In this document: positions 7,517 through 15,935 of the stretch, one piece after another
Position numbering within the stretch: the stretch's first letter is position 1
Layout of the letters: every line of letters starts with the position of its first letter
NCBI RefSeq assembly: GCF_007644045.2
Contig: NZ_VMDW02000075.1
Location: 1 to 64,000 of the forward strand
Length of the DNA: 64,000 bases
Reading direction: 5' to 3'
From: Vogesella urethralis
GTDB lineage: Bacteria > Pseudomonadota > Gammaproteobacteria > Burkholderiales > Chromobacteriaceae
The notes under the pieces: generated by a model
What the model saw: only the letters and a program-made list of their open reading frames with translations
Databases searched by the model: none
Told to the model about the DNA's origin: nothing
Translations under genes and position numbers: made by a program

Positions 7517-9583
7517 ATGATGCACACACTTACTCCCCGTACCCTGCCGCTGCTGGTGCTGGCGGCGCTGGCCGGCCCGGCGCTGGCCGACGTCACGCTG
7601 CCGACAGTGACCGTTTCCGCCGACGAAGCCGCGTCTGCGGCCAACAACGCCCGTCTGCCAGAGGTGACCACCGCCACCCGCACCCGTACCCCGGCCAAAC
7701 TGGTGCCGCAAACCATCGATAGCGTGAAAACCGAACAGATCACCGCCTACGGCCAGCGCAGCCTTAGCCAGGCGCTGGTCGGCGTACCAGGCGTGGACGC
7801 CAGTGGCGATACCCGTTTCGATGGCGTTACCATCCGCGGCTTCAGCGCTGGCACCGATATGTACCTGGATGGTTTCCGCGACGACATGCAGTACACCCGT
7901 GACCTGGGCAATATCGAACGGGTAGAGGTGCTGAAGGGTCCGGCAGCGGTGCTGTACGGCCGTGGCAGCAGCGGTGGCATCGTCAACCGCATCAGCAAGC
8001 GCCCGCAAAAGGGCCTGCCGTCGACCGTCAGCGCCGAGGTAGGCAGCCATGACCGCTACCGCCTGCAGGCCGACCTGAACGGCGAGTGGCGTGACGATAT
8101 CCGCGTACGCCTGAACGCCGCGCAAGAGGAATACGGCAGCTTCCGCAATGGTGTGAACGGCACCCGCAAGCTGTTTGCCCCGTCGTTGAACTGGCGCCTG
8201 GCGCCAGACCTGAACTGGCTGCTGCAGTACGAGTACAACGAACACAGCCGCACGCCGGATCGCGGCATTCCCGGCGTGAACGGCGCGCCGGCCAACGTGC
8301 CGCTGGAAAGCGTGTATAGCGATACCCGCCGCGACAATATCCGCGATGTGTCGCAGTCGCTGCGCTCGCGCCTGAGCTACGACCTCAACGCGCAGTGGCA
8401 GCTGCGTCACCTGCTGGGCCTGATCCGCCTGGACAGCCAGTTCGACAATACCTACGTCACCGGCGTCAGCGGCAGCAACGTCAACCGCCAGCGCTGGCAG
8501 CAAGACCTGACGGCAGACAACCTGATCAGCCAGACCGAGCTGGAAGGCGAAGTCTACAGCGGCAACGTCAAGCACCAGCTGCTGCTGGGCCTGGACCAGG
8601 GCTGGCAGGAACGCAACCCCAAGCTGTACAACAACGCCACCACCATTGCGGCGGCCAACCTGTACCGGCCGGAAGCGCTGGCGCAGTACAACGGTGCCAT
8701 GCGCGTCAACAGCGACGCCCAGCACCGCGTGCGCAGCCGCGGCGTGTACGCGCAAGACCAGCTGACGCTGGGCGACTGGCAATTGCTGGCCGGCCTGCGC
8801 CACGACGTGTTCCACGTCAGCAGCCGCCGGCTGGACACCGGCGCCAGCGAGTCGCGCAATAGCAGTAGCCTCAGCCCGCGCCTGGGCGTGGTGTGGAACG
8901 GTCTGCCGGCGCACGCGCTGTACGCCAGCTACAGCAAGACCTTTGCCCCGGTGGGCGGTAGCCTGATCGGCCTGACGCCGGGCAGCCAGGGCAACACGCT
9001 GGACCCGGAATACACCCGCCTGTACGAAACCGGCATCAAGAGCGACTGGCTGGGCAACCGCGTGGCCACCACGCTGTCGCTGTACCGTCTGGAGCTGTAC
9101 AACCGCCGTACCACCGACCCGGCCGACCCCAGCCGCACCATCCTGACCGGTCTGCAGCGTAGCGAAGGCGTGGAGCTGAGCGCCCAGGCCCGCCTGCCGG
9201 GCCAGGCCTATCTGCGTGGCGGTGTGGCGGTGCAGGATGCCAGCCTGGTGCGTGCCGAGCCGGCCAACCAGGGCAAGCGCCCGGCCAACGTGTCCAAGCA
9301 TAACGGCAGCCTGTTCGTGGGCGTGGACGCCAGCCAGGGCTGGTTTGGCGAGGTGGGCGTTACCGCAGTAGGCAAGCGCTTTGCCGACAGTGCCAACACC
9401 ACCGTGCTGCCGGGCTACCAGCGCTGGGACGCCCGCGCCGGCTACCGCCAGAAAGCCTGGGACGCCACCTTGGCGGTGGAAAACCTGACCGATCGCCGCT
9501 ACTTCGTCAGCGCCACGTCCAGCGCGCAGATCATGCCGGGCAACCCGCGCCAGTTCCAGCTGAGCACGCGTTACCGCTTCTGA
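7517..9583 (+). CDS. TonB-dependent siderophore receptor
   Basis: This is a 688-residue outer-membrane receptor. The start ATG at 7517 gives a signal peptide (TLPLLVLAALAGPALA). A candidate TonB box (LPTVTVSA) follows, then the plug domain with conserved segments (RGFSAGTDMYLDGFRDDMQ, IERVEVLKGPAAVLYGRG, GGIVNRISKRP), then a barrel ending in the aromatic C-terminal strand QLSTRYRF. The FhuA/FepA-like siderophore class fits, but the ligand cannot be assigned. Reading the same frame upstream to 7361 would add an unsupported leader with no signal peptide at its start. Flanking Fur-like boxes indicate iron repression. The gene is followed by a strong perfect hairpin. Confidence 0.9.
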   Translation: MMHTLTPRTLPLLVLAALAGPALADVTLPTVTVSADEAASAANNARLPEVTTATRTRTPAKLVPQTIDSVKTEQITAYGQRSLSQALVGVPGVDASGDTRFDGVTIRGFSAGTDMYLDGFRDDMQYTRDLGNIERVEVLKGPAAVLYGRGSSGGIVNRISKRPQKGLPSTVSAEVGSHDRYRLQADLNGEWRDDIRVRLNAAQEEYGSFRNGVNGTRKLFAPSLNWRLAPDLNWLLQYEYNEHSRTPDRGIPGVNGAPANVPLESVYSDTRRDNIRDVSQSLRSRLSYDLNAQWQLRHLLGLIRLDSQFDNTYVTGVSGSNVNRQRWQQDLTADNLISQTELEGEVYSGNVKHQLLLGLDQGWQERNPKLYNNATTIAAANLYRPEALAQYNGAMRVNSDAQHRVRSRGVYAQDQLTLGDWQLLAGLRHDVFHVSSRRLDTGASESRNSSSLSPRLGVVWNGLPAHALYASYSKTFAPVGGSLIGLTPGSQGNTLDPEYTRLYETGIKSDWLGNRVATTLSLYRLELYNRRTTDPADPSRTILTGLQRSEGVELSAQARLPGQAYLRGGVAVQDASLVRAEPANQGKRPANVSKHNGSLFVGVDASQGWFGEVGVTAVGKRFADSANTTVLPGYQRWDARAGYRQKAWDATLAVENLTDRRYFVSATSSAQIMPGNPRQFQLSTRYRF

Positions 9584-9603
9584 GCGGGGTCGTATCCTGT
9601 TAA

Positions 9604-9642
9604 CGCACAAGGCCTGCCGGCATTGCCGGCAGGCCTTGTGCG
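9604..9642. terminator. Perfect 18-bp hairpin between convergent genes
   Basis: Two 18-base arms (CGCACAAGGCCTGCCGGC and its exact complement) flank a 3-base ATT loop. It sits between the receptor stop at 9583 and the convergent MFS gene ending at 9681. There is no T-run, so it is a strong stem but not a canonical terminator. A copy of the uptake-like motif follows 5 bases later. Confidence 0.6.
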
Positions 9643-9647
9643 CATCT

Positions 9648-9660
9648 TGCGGCCAACCTT
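9648..9660 (-). repeat. Intergenic copy of the GGTTGGCCGCA repeat (extended AAGGTTGGCCGCA)
   Basis: TGCGGCCAACCTT is present exactly. It is one of 21 exact 11-mer copies counted by eye and one of the few outside any gene. Confidence 0.85.
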
Positions 9661-9680
9661 GCGTCAGGCGTTAACCGGCC

Positions 9681-11210
9681 CTAGTGCGCCTGGCTGGTGT
9701 CGGCCACGCGGGTGGGGCGCGGTGCCAGCCAGATCATGCAGGCGGCCAGCACGAACGACAGGCCGGACAGCCAGAACAGCTCGTTGGTGGACAGCATGAT
9801 GCTTTGCGACTGGATCAGTTGCGACAGCTGCTGGCGACCGGCATCGATACTGCCGCCGCCCAGCTGCTGCAGTGCCTGCGGGCTGCTGTCTACCAGTGCC
9901 GTTAGTTCGGCATGGTAGTGGCTGGCCTTGTCGTCCCACGCGGTAGTGACGATGGAAGTGGCAAAGGCACCGGACAGCGTACGCATGAAGCTCATCAGGC
10001 CGGCGGCCGACGCCATTTCTTCCGGCTCCACGCTGGCCATGGCCAGGCCGGTGAGCGGCACAAAGAAGAACGGCATGCCCACGCCCTGGAACAACAACGG
10101 CAGCGCCACTTGCCAGAAGTCCATGTCGGTAGTGGCAAAGCTGCGGTACAGGGTGACTGCCCCCAGCCACATCACGCCGGCAAATACCAGCGGGCGTGGA
10201 TCCATCTTCTGCGACAGCTGCGCGGCCAACGGTGCTACCAGTACCGCCAGGATGCCGCTCATCGCCGTGGCGTGGCCGGCCTCGGTGGCGGTGTAGCCCA
10301 TATAGGCCTGCAGCCACTGCGGGGTCAGCACCGTGGCGCCAAAGAACGAGCCGAACGCCAGCGAGATGGTGGCCACGCTCACCCAGTAGCCGCGGTGGCG
10401 GAACACGCGCAGGTTCACTACCGGGTTGCGCTCGGTCAGCTCCCAGATCATGAAGGCGGCAAAGCCGATGGCGCTGACCACAGCCAGGCCTACGATGATG
10501 GGCGAGCCGAACCAGTCCAGGTTCTTGCCTTCGTCGATCATGATCTGGAATGCGCCCACCCACAGCACCAGCAGCGCCAGGCCAATGGTGTCAAAACGCA
10601 TCTTCACGATGGGGCTTTGGTAGCGTTTGAGCAGGCCCCAGCCAAAGTAACCGCAGGCAATGGCAATCGGCACGTTGATATAGAAGATCCACGGCCAGCT
10701 GGCCTCGTCACACAACCAGCCACCCAGAATGGGGCCCATGATCGGTGCCACCAGCGTGGTCATGCTCCACAAACCGATGGCGGCGCCGGCTTTTTCCTTG
10801 GGGAAGATCTGCAGCAGCAGCGTCTGCGACATCGGCATCAACGGGCCGCCGGCCAGGCCTTGCAGTACGCGGAACAGGATCAGCATTTCCAGCGAGGTGG
10901 CCATGCCGCACAGCAGCGAGAACACACCAAACAGCACCATCGCACCGGCAAACAGCCGCACTGTGCCAACGCGTGCCGCCAGCCAGCCGGTCAGCGGCAC
11001 AGTGATGGCCTCGGCCACCGCGTACGAGGTAATGACGTAAGTGCCCTGGCTGGACGACACACCCAGGCTGCCGGCGATATTGGGCACCGACACGTTGGCG
11101 ATGGTGGTGTCCAGCACGGCCACGAAGTTGGCCGCCGCCAGCAGCAGGGCCGCCAGCCACAGCTGGCCGCCTTGCAGCGGGGTGATGGGGGGGGAGTTGG
11201 GCGCGGACAT
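9681..11210 (-). CDS. EmrB/QacA-type MFS multidrug transporter (DHA2, 14 TM)
   Basis: This 509-residue inner-membrane drug:H+ antiporter of the DHA2 family has about 14 hydrophobic segments. It shows the family motif C region early (VLDTTIANVSVPNIAGSLGVS), the motif A loop (GWLAARVGTVRLFAGA) and the EmrB-like segment MPMSQTLLLQIFP. It is the last gene of a three-gene operon on the minus strand (OMF, membrane-fusion protein, MFS), with 9 bases between it and the fusion protein. The three products should form a trans-envelope pump as EmrAB-TolC does. The substrate is unknown; a divergent TetR repressor suggests induction by a hydrophobic compound. Confidence 0.92.
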   Translation of the reverse strand: MSAPNSPPITPLQGGQLWLAALLLAAANFVAVLDTTIANVSVPNIAGSLGVSSSQGTYVITSYAVAEAITVPLTGWLAARVGTVRLFAGAMVLFGVFSLLCGMATSLEMLILFRVLQGLAGGPLMPMSQTLLLQIFPKEKAGAAIGLWSMTTLVAPIMGPILGGWLCDEASWPWIFYINVPIAIACGYFGWGLLKRYQSPIVKMRFDTIGLALLVLWVGAFQIMIDEGKNLDWFGSPIIVGLAVVSAIGFAAFMIWELTERNPVVNLRVFRHRGYWVSVATISLAFGSFFGATVLTPQWLQAYMGYTATEAGHATAMSGILAVLVAPLAAQLSQKMDPRPLVFAGVMWLGAVTLYRSFATTDMDFWQVALPLLFQGVGMPFFFVPLTGLAMASVEPEEMASAAGLMSFMRTLSGAFATSIVTTAWDDKASHYHAELTALVDSSPQALQQLGGGSIDAGRQQLSQLIQSQSIMLSTNELFWLSGLSFVLAACMIWLAPRPTRVADTSQAH

Positions 11211-11219
11211 GCGGCCTCC

Positions 11220-12368
11220 TTATTCGCTACGGGTGTCGATGGTGGCGGTCATCGACAGGCCCACCTGCAACGGATGGCGTTGCAGCTCTGCCGGGTCCAG
11301 CGCAATGCGCACCGGTACGCGCTGCACCACCTTGATCCAGTTGCCGGTGGCGTTCTGGGCCGGGATGGTGGCAAAGGCAGCGCCAGAGCCGCCGGACAGG
11401 CCGGCTACCTTGCCGTGGTATTCCACCTCGCTACCGTACAGGTCGGCCTTCAGCGTGACCGGCTGGCCAATGCGCACGGTGCGCAGCTGGCCTTCCTTGA
11501 AGTTGGCGTCCACGTGTACGGCCTGCAGCGGCACTACCGACAGCAAGGCGCTGCCGGCCTGTACGCGCTGGCCCAGCTGCACCTGGCGTTTGGCCACCAC
11601 GCCGTCTACCGGCGCGCGGATCACGGTGCGCGCCAGGTCCACGCGGGCCTGGTCACGTTTGGCACGGGCCAGCGTCACTTCCGGGTTGGTATCCACGCTG
11701 CTGTCGCGGGTAAGAGTCTGGTTGGCTTTCAGGCTGCCTTCGGCGGCGCGCAGGTTGGCGGCACTCTGTTTGGCGGCTGCTTCGGCGGCCTGGTACGCCG
11801 CTTCGGCCACGTTCAGCGTACTGCGGGCGTTGCTGACTTCCTCGCCGGATACCGAGCCGTTTTTGGCCAGTGCCTGGCGCCGGTTGTAATCGAGGCGCGC
11901 GCGTTCCAGTTCGGCACGGGCCGATTCCAGCTGTGCCTGGCTGCGCACCTGCTCGGCGGCGCGGGCCTGTACCTGGGCGCTGAGGCCTTCATCGCTGGCC
12001 AGATAGCCTTGTACGCGGCGCTGGGCGCGTGCCAGTTCGGCTTCGGCTTGCGCCAGCGCCAGGCGGGCATCGGTATCGTCCAGCACCACCAGTACGTCAC
12101 CGCGCTTGACGGCTTGCGTATCCACCACGGTCACCTGACGCACGGTGCCGCCCACTTCGGGGGTTAGCTGCGCCATTTCGGCAGCCACGTAGGCGTTGTC
12201 GGTGCTGACGTGGTGGGACGCCACCAGATACCAGTAGCTGCCGTAGGCCAGCGCGCCGACGGCAACCACGCCGCCCAGCAGGGCAAACAGGGTTTTGCGG
12301 CGGGCGCCAGGGTTGGCCGCGTCGGCGGGCATGTCTTGTGGCGGGAGGGCTTGGGTGTGTTCGCTCAT
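11220..12368 (-). CDS. EmrA/HlyD-type periplasmic adaptor
   Basis: This 382-residue membrane-fusion protein has a short cytoplasmic N-terminus, one transmembrane helix (about residues 28-48, LFALLGGVVAVGALAYGSYWYLV), a lipoyl half (VGGTVRQVTVVDTQAVKRGDVLV), a long alpha-helical hairpin rich in Ala/Glu/Arg/Gln, the second lipoyl half (VIRAPVDGVVAKRQVQLGQRV) and a beta-barrel domain. It links the MFS pump to the outer-membrane channel encoded just upstream. Spacing to its operon neighbours is 9 and 31 bases. Confidence 0.92.
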   Translation of the reverse strand: MSEHTQALPPQDMPADAANPGARRKTLFALLGGVVAVGALAYGSYWYLVASHHVSTDNAYVAAEMAQLTPEVGGTVRQVTVVDTQAVKRGDVLVVLDDTDARLALAQAEAELARAQRRVQGYLASDEGLSAQVQARAAEQVRSQAQLESARAELERARLDYNRRQALAKNGSVSGEEVSNARSTLNVAEAAYQAAEAAAKQSAANLRAAEGSLKANQTLTRDSSVDTNPEVTLARAKRDQARVDLARTVIRAPVDGVVAKRQVQLGQRVQAGSALLSVVPLQAVHVDANFKEGQLRTVRIGQPVTLKADLYGSEVEYHGKVAGLSGGSGAAFATIPAQNATGNWIKVVQRVPVRIALDPAELQRHPLQVGLSMTATIDTRSE

Positions 12369-12399
12369 GATGTGTTTTCTCTCAATCGGTTTTGTCGGG

Positions 12400-13839
12400 T
12401 CAGGCGGGCTGGTGGTTGCCGCCCAGCGCCTTGGTCAGGGCGATGTCCAGTTGTGCCTGCTGGCTTTGCAACTGGGTCTGCGTGCGGCGTGCGGCAATCA
12501 CGCTGTCTTCGGCGTTCAGTACGTCCAGGTAGCTGGCCAGGCCGCCCTGGTAGCGGTCGTGGGTGAGCTCCCACGACCGTTCGGCCGCCTCGGTGGCCTG
12601 CTGGCGCTGTGCCAGCTGTGCGGCCAACCCTTGTTGACGGGTGTAGGCCTGGGCGATGTCTTGCAGCGCTTGCAGCAGGGTCTGGTTGTAGCTGGCGACG
12701 GCGCTGTCGTATTCGCCGCGTGCGCTGCGGTAGCTGCCTTGCAGTGCGTCCTGGCGGAACAGCGGCAGGCTGATGGCCGGGCCGAAGCCGGCAATGCCGG
12801 AGCCGCCACGGGTCAGTGCGTCCAGCCCCAGGCTCTGGGCGCCAACGTAGGCGCTGAGGTTGACGTTGGGGTAGAAGCCGGCACGGGCGACCTGAATGCG
12901 GCTGGCGGCGGCTTCGGCACGCAGGCGGGCGGCGGCGAGGTCGGGGCGGTGGCCGATCAGGTTGGCCGCAAGCGTAGCCGGCAGCGCTTGCGCCTGGCTG
13001 ACATTCAGCGCCGGGCGTTGCAGTGCCAGGCCGCGGTCGGGGCCGGCGCCCAGCAGGGCGGCCAGGGCCTGTCGTTGCAGGGTGATGGCTTCTTCGGCGG
13101 CCAGCAGCTCGGCTTCGGCGGCGGCGCGGCGCGAGGCGGCCTGGGCCACGCTGGCACGGTTTTCCAGGCCCTGGCTTTCGCGTTCGCGTATCAGGCCTTC
13201 GCTCTGGCTGCGTACCTTCAGCGCCTGCTGGCAGGCGTCACGGTCGGCAAACAGGCGCGCCAGCTCGGCGTACTGGCTGGCCACGGCGGTGGTGAGCAGC
13301 AGCCGGCTTTGCGCCAGTTCGGCCTGGGCGGCGGCCTGTTCGCTGCTGGCAGCGGCGATGGCGCTGCGGTTTTTGCCCCAGAAGTCCAGCTCGTAGCTGA
13401 CGTCCAGCGCCACGCGGCTGCTGGTGTTGAAGCCCGGCGGCACGAAAGCGGGCGGCATGCCGTTGTTCAGGCTCTGGCGCAGGCGGGTGAAGTCGCCGTT
13501 GGCGCTGACGCTGGGCTGCTGTGTGGCGCCGGCCTGTTGTGCCAGGCCTTCGGCTTGCAGCAGACGGGCGCGGGCACTGTCCAGCGACGGCGACTGCGCC
13601 AGCGCTTCCTGCATCAGCTGGTCCAGCTGCGGGTCCTGATAGCGCTGCCACCAGTGCGCGCCCGCCCACTCGCCGTGGCTGTCCGGCAGCGTCTGCTGGC
13701 TTTGCAACTGGCTGGCCGGCAGCAGGGTGGGGCTGGCGGGCAGGTCGGGAACGCTGGCACAACCGGCCAGCAGGCTGCCGGCACCCAGCAGCAGGGCCAG
13801 CCGGGTACGCACATGAGATGCGGGAAGGGTCTGGTTCAT
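12400..13839 (-). CDS. Outer-membrane efflux lipoprotein (NodT/OprM family)
   Basis: This 479-residue TolC-like outer-membrane factor has a lipobox (LLLGAGSLLAGC), two OEP repeats of long amphipathic helices, and the NodT-family segments TALVASQYAELARL-like and GHRPDLAAARLRAEAAASRIQVA. I placed the start at the ATG at 13839 because a GAGCGAG ribosome-binding stretch lies just upstream. A TTG four codons further upstream (13851) is possible but would consume that site. It is the promoter-proximal gene of the efflux operon and lies next to an operator-like palindrome. Confidence 0.9.
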   Translation of the reverse strand: MNQTLPASHVRTRLALLLGAGSLLAGCASVPDLPASPTLLPASQLQSQQTLPDSHGEWAGAHWWQRYQDPQLDQLMQEALAQSPSLDSARARLLQAEGLAQQAGATQQPSVSANGDFTRLRQSLNNGMPPAFVPPGFNTSSRVALDVSYELDFWGKNRSAIAAASSEQAAAQAELAQSRLLLTTAVASQYAELARLFADRDACQQALKVRSQSEGLIRERESQGLENRASVAQAASRRAAAEAELLAAEEAITLQRQALAALLGAGPDRGLALQRPALNVSQAQALPATLAANLIGHRPDLAAARLRAEAAASRIQVARAGFYPNVNLSAYVGAQSLGLDALTRGGSGIAGFGPAISLPLFRQDALQGSYRSARGEYDSAVASYNQTLLQALQDIAQAYTRQQGLAAQLAQRQQATEAAERSWELTHDRYQGGLASYLDVLNAEDSVIAARRTQTQLQSQQAQLDIALTKALGGNHQPA

Positions 13840-13857
13840 GATCTCGCTCAATAATTA

Positions 13858-13874
13858 AACTGTACGGTACAGTT
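13858..13874. promoter_or_regulatory. TetR-type operator palindrome
   Basis: AACTGTACGGTACAGTT is a 17-base palindrome around one central base. It lies between the divergent efflux operon and the tetR-family gene and overlaps a TATAAT-like -10 element (13874-13879) reading toward the regulator. A second, imperfect repeat (TGAAC-N6-GTTCA) lies about 50 bases further on. The position is that of an autoregulatory and pump-repressing operator. Confidence 0.7.
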
Positions 13875-13941
13875 ATAATCGTGGTGTACAATGGCTGTCA
13901 ATAGAAAATTGAACTGACTGGTTCAGTATTGAGGGGTGAGC

Positions 13942-14556
13942 ATGCGCGTCAAGACCGAAGCAAAGCGCCAGAGCATCGTGGATGCTGCGGCCGAGGTATT
14001 CATGGAGAAGGGCTACGAAGCGGCGTCGATGGCAGAAATTGCCAGCCGCGCCGGCGGCTCCAAGGCCACGCTGTATAGCTACTTTCCGTCGAAGGAAGAG
14101 CTGTTCCTGATGGTGATGAAAACGCTGGCGGAAGAGCGCATGAGCCAGGCCCACGCGCGGCTGACGGCCGATGGTGACTTGCGCGCAGCCCTGTTGCGTT
14201 TTGGCGAGCAGATGCTGCGCAATCTGCTTAGCCCGGAAATCGCCGCCTTACGCGGTATCGTGCTGGGCGAAGGGCGGCGTTCCGGCGTGGGCCAGCTGTT
14301 CTTCGATAACGGCCCGGCCATCGGCTGGGGCAAACTGGCCGCATTTCTGGAAGGGCAGATGCAGGCCGGTCGGCTGCGCCAAGCCAAGCCGTGGACGGCG
14401 GCGGTGCACCTGCTGGCGCTGCTGGAGGCCGAGTTCATGGAGTGGTTTATCGTCGGCGCGCGTGACATGCCGTCCGACGAGGCGGTCAGCGAGGCGGTAG
14501 TGGCGGCGGTGGACGTGTTTCTGGCTGGTTACGCACCGCCAGGCGCCGGCGCCTGA
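13942..14556 (+). CDS. TetR/AcrR-family repressor of the efflux operon
   Basis: This protein of about 204 residues has an N-terminal TetR DNA-binding domain (AKRQSIVDAAAEVFMEKGYEAASMAEIASRAGGSKATLYSYFPSKEELF, the canonical helix-turn-helix). The C-terminal ligand domain resembles the AcrR-type TetR_C group, with RGIVLGEGRRSGVGQLFF. A GAGGGG ribosome-binding site sits 5 bases before ATG 13942; the GTG at 13936 is inside that site and therefore unlikely. Divergence from the pump operon plus the palindromic operator between them implies that it represses the pump genes and itself. Confidence 0.9.
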   Translation: MRVKTEAKRQSIVDAAAEVFMEKGYEAASMAEIASRAGGSKATLYSYFPSKEELFLMVMKTLAEERMSQAHARLTADGDLRAALLRFGEQMLRNLLSPEIAALRGIVLGEGRRSGVGQLFFDNGPAIGWGKLAAFLEGQMQAGRLRQAKPWTAAVHLLALLEAEFMEWFIVGARDMPSDEAVSEAVVAAVDVFLAGYAPPGAGA

Positions 14557-14578
14557 GGCGGGGAAGGCGAGCAAGCAC

Positions 14579-14608
14579 AAGGGCGGCCTGCGCATGCAGG
14601 CCGCCCTT
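14579..14608. terminator. Bidirectional hairpin between convergent genes
   Basis: AAGGGCGGCCTGC and GCAGGCCGCCCTT form a 13-bp perfect stem around the loop GCAT, with flanking A/T residues, between the tetR stop and the convergent EF-hand gene stop. Confidence 0.75.
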
Positions 14609-14629
14609 GGTATTGGTATAGCGCCTGGC

Positions 14630-15727
14630 TCAGGCGGTAAGGTCTAGCTGCGAAATCAGGCCTGCCTGGCCGCTTTCGGTCAGGTAGACGCCGGCTTTGC
14701 GCATCTGGGCCACTGTGTGGTTGGCCGCATCGGTGTGGCGGAACTCGGCGTCCACGTGCGGCAGCAGCAGCGCGCCGATGCCAACGTCCAGCAGGCTGGT
14801 CAGCTGGTCCTGGCCGTCTTGCTGGCCCTGCCACAGTTGCAGGCGGGCAAACAGCGGGTCGCCCTCGTCGATGGCACCGTTGCCGTCGCTGTCCAGCGCG
14901 GCCAGCTCGCCAAAGCCGTTGCCGCTTTGCGGGCCGAACAGCTCGTTCTGCTGGTCGATCTTGCCGTTGCCGTTGCGGTCCAGCGCCAGCCAGCCGCCGT
15001 TCTTCGGTACCGGCAGCGTATTTTTCTTGCCGTCGTTGTCGATGTCGAACTGCACGGTCGCCCCCGACAGCGTGCCGGCGTCGCTGCCCAGGCTGATCAT
15101 CAGCGGGTCGCGTGCGGCAGCGCCGAAGTTCAGTGTTTCCTTGCTGCTCACCGAAAAACTGCGCTGCAGGCTGACGTCCAGCTGAAAGCTGAGGCTGCGG
15201 CCGTCGCGGGTGGTGATGTTGCCGCTGGCGGAAAACTGCAGCGCTTCCTGCTCGCTGTAACGCGTTTCGCGCTCGATGCGCAGCCCCCAGTCTTCGTTGC
15301 CCTGTTCGCGGCGCGACGCGGCCTGATCACCGTTGTCGCGCGTCTCGCCCTGCATGGCCTGTTCCTGGGCAGCCGCCTGCAGGTGTTCTTTGTCCATCGG
15401 GTAGACGTCGGACAGGTCGATGCGGATGCCGAAGGTGGACTCCAGGATATTGCGCAGCAAGGACAGCGTCGGGCTCAGGTCGGCCTCCAGCGGGCTGTCG
15501 CTGGCCTGCACGCTGTTAGCCGCCTGGGCGGCGTTGCTGTCGGCAACGTTCTGGCTGGCGGCGGACAGTGCACTGGCGGCGCGGCCACGCTCGCTGATGT
15601 CCACCTGGTCTTGTGGTGCGGTGTCACGCGGGTTCTGTTGCCAGAAGGTCACGCGCTGTTGCGTGCTGTGGGTTTGTTCCAGGTAATGCTGGCTGCTGAG
15701 GTCCAGCGACAGGCTGTCGATTCTCAT
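14630..15727 (-). CDS. EF-hand-like calcium-binding protein of unknown function
   Basis: This is a 365-residue protein without a signal peptide. The C-terminal half carries three Asp/Asn-rich loops: FDIDNDGKKN, LDRNGNGKIDQQNELFG and LDSDGNGAIDEGDPLF. The last two match the EF-hand loop D-x-[DN]-x-[DN]-G-x-[IV]-D closely. The N-terminal half contains an Ala/Ser/Asp/Gln-rich region and a segment (TLSLLRNILESTFGIRIDLSDVY) that looks helical. The start ATG at 15727 has a GGGAG ribosome-binding site; reading 20 codons further upstream adds a basic leader with no such site. I do not recognise the family. Some such proteins are secreted without a classical signal, but nothing here proves that. Confidence 0.7.
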   Translation of the reverse strand: MRIDSLSLDLSSQHYLEQTHSTQQRVTFWQQNPRDTAPQDQVDISERGRAASALSAASQNVADSNAAQAANSVQASDSPLEADLSPTLSLLRNILESTFGIRIDLSDVYPMDKEHLQAAAQEQAMQGETRDNGDQAASRREQGNEDWGLRIERETRYSEQEALQFSASGNITTRDGRSLSFQLDVSLQRSFSVSSKETLNFGAAARDPLMISLGSDAGTLSGATVQFDIDNDGKKNTLPVPKNGGWLALDRNGNGKIDQQNELFGPQSGNGFGELAALDSDGNGAIDEGDPLFARLQLWQGQQDGQDQLTSLLDVGIGALLLPHVDAEFRHTDAANHTVAQMRKAGVYLTESGQAGLISQLDLTA

Positions 15728-15814
15728 GGCTGTTCTCCCGCGTGCCCGTCTGCGCTGCAGCGGAGGCAGTGAGGCGGTTTGATGCACTTATATCGGCAGC
15801 ATGCCGCGGAGGCT

Positions 15815-15839
15815 TAGCGTTTTTTGATAGCGAACGCTA
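15815..15839. other. Short inverted repeat in a gene-free gap
   Basis: TAGCGTT and AACGCTA flank a 10-base spacer upstream of the EF-hand gene and downstream of the ABC1-kinase terminator. It could be a weak hairpin or a regulator site. Apart from this and the terminator I see nothing else in 15728-15935. Confidence 0.35.
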
Positions 15840-15842
15840 ATA

Positions 15843-15870
15843 AAAATGCCCGGCGCTGGAGCAGCCGGGC
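15843..15870 (-). terminator. Rho-independent terminator of the ABC1 kinase gene
   Basis: On the minus strand, GCCCGGC and GCCGGGC pair across a 9-base loop and are followed by ATTTTTATTA. It lies about 65 bases beyond the kinase stop. Confidence 0.7.
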
Positions 15871-15935
15871 AGTGTGGGTGTGCGGATGAAAAAGCCAGCG
15901 CCATCAGCAGGCTGGCAAGCAATGGCTGATCAGGC

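Noticed and set aside
7334-9610. Long open frames antisense to real genes (for example 7334-9610, 4458-6020 and 20981-22918 on the minus strand)
   Set aside because: They lie antisense to well-supported genes, are rich in Arg, Ala, Gln and His with no domain sequence, and arise from high GC and codon bias.
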